Part shown: positions 61,679 through 64,000 of the stretch, piece by piece | Layout: every line of letters starts with the position of its first letter | Numbering within the stretch: position 1 is the stretch's first letter | Assembly (NCBI RefSeq): GCF_012910705.2 | Contig: NZ_WTVG02000040.1 | Location: 744,001 to 808,000, forward strand | Direction of reading: 5' to 3' | Length of the DNA: 64,000 nt | From: Aromatoleum anaerobium | GTDB taxonomy: Bacteria; Pseudomonadota; Gammaproteobacteria; Burkholderiales; Rhodocyclaceae | Translations under genes and position numbers: made by a program | Notes under the pieces: model-generated | The model's database searches: none | Told to the model about the DNA's origin: nothing | What the model saw: only the letters and a program-made list of their open reading frames with translations

Positions 61679-62593
61679 TTACCCCGCCGCCGCGCAGCCT
61701 GCGCGCAATGCGCGTGACACGCGCGAGGCCGGCTCGCGCCCGAGCACGCCGCTGATCCATGCGCCGGTGTCGACGAGCCGGTCGAGATTAACACCGCTCT
61801 CGATGCCGAGTCCGTTCAGCAGCCAGACGACGTCCTCGGTCGCGACGTTGCCGGAGGCGCCTTTCGCGTACGGGCAGCCACCCAGGCCCGCGACCGACGC
61901 GTCGAACACCGCCAGCCCGAGTTCGAGCGACGCGTAGATGTTCGCGATCGCCATGCCGTAGGTGTCGTGGTAGTGGCCGGCGAGCCGCGCGACCGGCACG
62001 CGGCGCATCACCGCTTCGAGCATGCGCTGCGTCTTGACCGGCGTGCCGGTGCCGATCGTGTCGCCGAGGCTCACTTCATGGCAGCCCATCTCGAACAGCG
62101 TGCCGGCGACGAGCGCGACCGCTTCCGGCCGGATTTCCCCTTCGTACGGGCAGCCGAGCACGCACGACACGTAGCCGCGCACCTTCACGCCGGCCGCCTT
62201 CGCTGCGTCCATGACCGGCTCGAAGCGCGCGAGCGATTCGGCGATCGAGCAGTTGATGTTCTTCTGGCTGAAGGACTCGGAGGCCGCGCCGAACACCGCG
62301 ACCTCGTCGGCGCCGGCGGCGAGCGCCGCTTCGAAGCCTTTGAGATTCGGCGTCAGCACCGGGTAGGCAACGCCCGGCCGGCGCGCGATCCGCGCCATGA
62401 CTGCCGCGTTGTCCGCCATCTGCGGCACCCATTTCGGCGACACGAACGACGTCGCCTCGATCGCCTTCAGGCCGGCGTCGGCGAGCCGCGCGATCAGTTC
62501 GACTTTGGTGTCCGTCGCGACGACCTGCTTCTCGTTCTGCAGGCCGTCACGCGGACCGACTTCGACGATCTTCACCGCTTTCGGCAGCTTCAT
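61679..62593 (-). CDS. Hydroxymethylglutaryl-CoA lyase
   Basis: Splits HMG-CoA into acetoacetate and acetyl-CoA, the last step of leucine breakdown. 304 residues. Metal and substrate motifs: [13 protein letters not shown] near residues 11-23, [13 protein letters not shown], and the catalytic Cys loop [14 protein letters not shown]. It neighbours acetoacetyl-CoA synthetase and an acyl-CoA ligase, as in liu-type leucine/isovalerate clusters. The rest of such a cluster would lie beyond the right edge. Confidence 0.95.
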   Translation of the reverse strand: MKLPKAVKIVEVGPRDGLQNEKQVVATDTKVELIARLADAGLKAIEATSFVSPKWVPQMADNAAVMARIARRPGVAYPVLTPNLKGFEAALAAGADEVAVFGAASESFSQKNINCSIAESLARFEPVMDAAKAAGVKVRGYVSCVLGCPYEGEIRPEAVALVAGTLFEMGCHEVSLGDTIGTGTPVKTQRMLEAVMRRVPVARLAGHYHDTYGMAIANIYASLELGLAVFDASVAGLGGCPYAKGASGNVATEDVVWLLNGLGIESGVNLDRLVDTGAWISGVLGREPASRVSRALRAGCAAAG

Positions 62594-62615
62594 GACTTGT
62601 CCCTCGTCGTGGTCG

Positions 62616-64000
62616 TCACGCGGTGCGCGCCTCGTCGAGCCCGAGCTCGCGCTTCATCTGCTCGCGGATCTGGAACTTCTGGATCTTGCCGGTCACCGTC
62701 ATCGGGAAGGCGTCGACGAACTTGATGTAGCGCGGCACCTTGTAGTGCGCGATCTGGCCCTGGCAGAACGCTCTGACCTCGTCGGCGCTGAGCTCTTCGC
62801 CGTCGCGCACGATGATCCACGCGCACAGCTCCTCGCCGTACTTCGCGTCCGGCACGCCGACGACCTGCACGTCGAGGATCTTCGGGTGGCGATAGAGGAA
62901 CTCCTCGATCTCGCGCGGATACAGGTTCTCGCCGCCGCGGATCACCATGTCCTTGATGCGGCCGACGATGTTGCAGTAGCCCTCGTCGTCGATCGTCGCG
63001 AGGTCTCCGGTGTGCATCCAGCCGGCGGCGTCGATCGCGTCGCGCGTCCGGTCGACGTCGTTCCAGTAGCCGAGCATCACCGAGTAGCCGCGCGTGCACA
63101 GCTCGCCGGCGACGCCGCGCGGCACGATGCGTCCGTCGTTGTCGACGATCTTGACTTCGAGATGCGGCTGGACGCGGCCGACCGTCGACACGCGCCGCTC
63201 GACGGGATCGCCGGTGCCGCTCTGGAAGCTCACCGGCGACGTCTCGGTCATGCCGTACGCGATCGTCACTTCGCGCATGTTCATTCGGTCGATGACACGC
63301 TTCATGACTTCAATCGGGCACGGGCTGCCGGCCATGATGCCGGTCCTGAGGCGCGTGAGGTCGAAGTCGCCGAACCGGGGGTGATCGAGCATCGCGATGA
63401 ACATCGTCGGCACGCCGTACGCGGCGGTGCAGCGCTCCTCGGCGAGCGTCTCGAGCACCGCAAGCGGTTCGAACGCTTCGCACGGATAGACCATCGTCGC
63501 GCCGTGCGTCACGCAGCCGAGGTTGCCCATGACCATGCCGAAGCAGTGGTACAGCGGCACGGGGATGCACAGCCGGTCGCCTTCGACGAGGCGGATCGCT
63601 TCGGCGACGAAGAAGCCGTTGTTGAGGATGTTGTGATGCGACAGCGTCGCGCCTTTCGGCTGGCCGGTGGTGCCGGACGTGAACTGGATGTTGATCGGGT
63701 CGTCGAACTGCAGCGTTTCACCGCGCACCGCGAGCTCGACGAGCTCGTCGCGCGACGGCGGCGCGAGCAGGTCGTCGAAGTTCAGCATCCCGGCGCTCTT
63801 CTCCGCGCCCATGCGGATGACCCAGTTCAGCGACGGCAGCCGCGCGGCTTCGAGGGCGCCCGGCTCGCAGTCGGCAAGCTCCGGCGCGAGGTCGGCGAGC
63901 ATCGCGAGGTAGTCGCTGCCCTTGAATGACGGCGACAGCACCAGCGCGCGGCAGCCGACCTTGTTCACCGCGTATTCGAGTTCGCTGCGGCGATACGCAG
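62616..64000 (-). CDS. AMP-forming acyl-CoA synthetase, N-terminus outside the window
   Basis: The frame is open to the right edge (codons for [18 protein letters not shown] precede the first internal GTG at 63968), so about 100 residues are missing. Visible motifs: [67 protein letters not shown] and the lysine in [12 protein letters not shown]. It belongs to the fatty-acid/medium-chain acyl-CoA synthetase type often found in liu and beta-oxidation clusters. The gap to HMG-CoA lyase is 22 bases. Confidence 0.92.
   Translation of the reverse strand, partial: AYRRSELEYAVNKVGCRALVLSPSFKGSDYLAMLADLAPELADCEPGALEAARLPSLNWVIRMGAEKSAGMLNFDDLLAPPSRDELVELAVRGETLQFDDPINIQFTSGTTGQPKGATLSHHNILNNGFFVAEAIRLVEGDRLCIPVPLYHCFGMVMGNLGCVTHGATMVYPCEAFEPLAVLETLAEERCTAAYGVPTMFIAMLDHPRFGDFDLTRLRTGIMAGSPCPIEVMKRVIDRMNMREVTIAYGMTETSPVSFQSGTGDPVERRVSTVGRVQPHLEVKIVDNDGRIVPRGVAGELCTRGYSVMLGYWNDVDRTRDAIDAAGWMHTGDLATIDDEGYCNIVGRIKDMVIRGGENLYPREIEEFLYRHPKILDVQVVGVPDAKYGEELCAWIIVRDGEELSADEVRAFCQGQIAHYKVPRYIKFVDAFPMTVTGKIQKFQIREQMKRELGLDEARTA

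Overview
This is a GC-rich chromosomal stretch from a betaproteobacterium, most likely a Rhodocyclales member of the Aromatoleum/Azoarcus/Thauera group. The assignment is an inference. It rests on a complete acetone carboxylase operon, a phaC-phaB-phaB-phaR polyester locus, an FlhDC-headed motility cluster that contains cheZ, and general protein character. No database search was possible.

Layout. 0-9 kb: thioredoxin (cut by the window edge), rho, a 3-hydroxyacyl-CoA dehydrogenase, a decayed group II intron just downstream of a terminator, two copies of a tRNA-Ala/Glu/Asp operon, an FAD-linked oxidase, a patatin-like hydrolase and rimO. 8.7-13.1 kb: polyhydroxyalkanoate genes (phaR, two phaB, phaC). 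13.2-17.5 kb: housekeeping genes (small membrane protein, pgeF, rluD, bamD, GDP-mannose synthesis). 17.7-35.5 kb: a minus-strand acetone island. A near-consensus sigma-54 promoter is followed by acxA, acxB, acxC, a YCF48-like protein, an RND/MMPL transporter, a DUF1302 protein, a DUF1329 protein, an acyl-CoA synthetase and two CoA-transferase subunits. An AcoR-type sigma-54 activator lies at the far end. Acetone would be carboxylated to acetoacetate, activated to acetoacetyl-CoA, and then either cleaved or stored as polyester by the neighbouring pha genes. 36.5-42.9 kb: an export island resembling the Pseudomonas Fap functional-amyloid system. It has a VpsR-type sigma-54 regulator and a FapF-like outer-membrane pore on the plus strand. 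On the minus strand it has a low-complexity secreted protein, a small secreted protein, a FapD-like C39 peptidase and a FapE-like protein, all behind a strong -24/-12 promoter.

43.2-45.9 kb: cysteine synthase, transaldolase and a DUF3135 protein. 45.9-55.8 kb: one minus-strand motility/chemotaxis block (flhD, flhC, motA, motB, cheR, cheB, two cheV, cheY, cheZ, cheA). 56-58.7 kb: a NUDIX hydrolase, an HNH nuclease and guanine deaminase. 58.9-64 kb: acetoacetyl-CoA synthetase, a glutathione S-transferase, HMG-CoA lyase and an AMP-forming acyl-CoA ligase running off the window, which suggests leucine/isovalerate or acetoacetate catabolism.

The parts most worth attention are the Fap-like island with its unusual glycine-rich substrate, the envelope module inside the acetone operon (with an apparently frameshifted DUF1302 gene), the collapsed group II intron, and a CheB that lacks its receiver domain.
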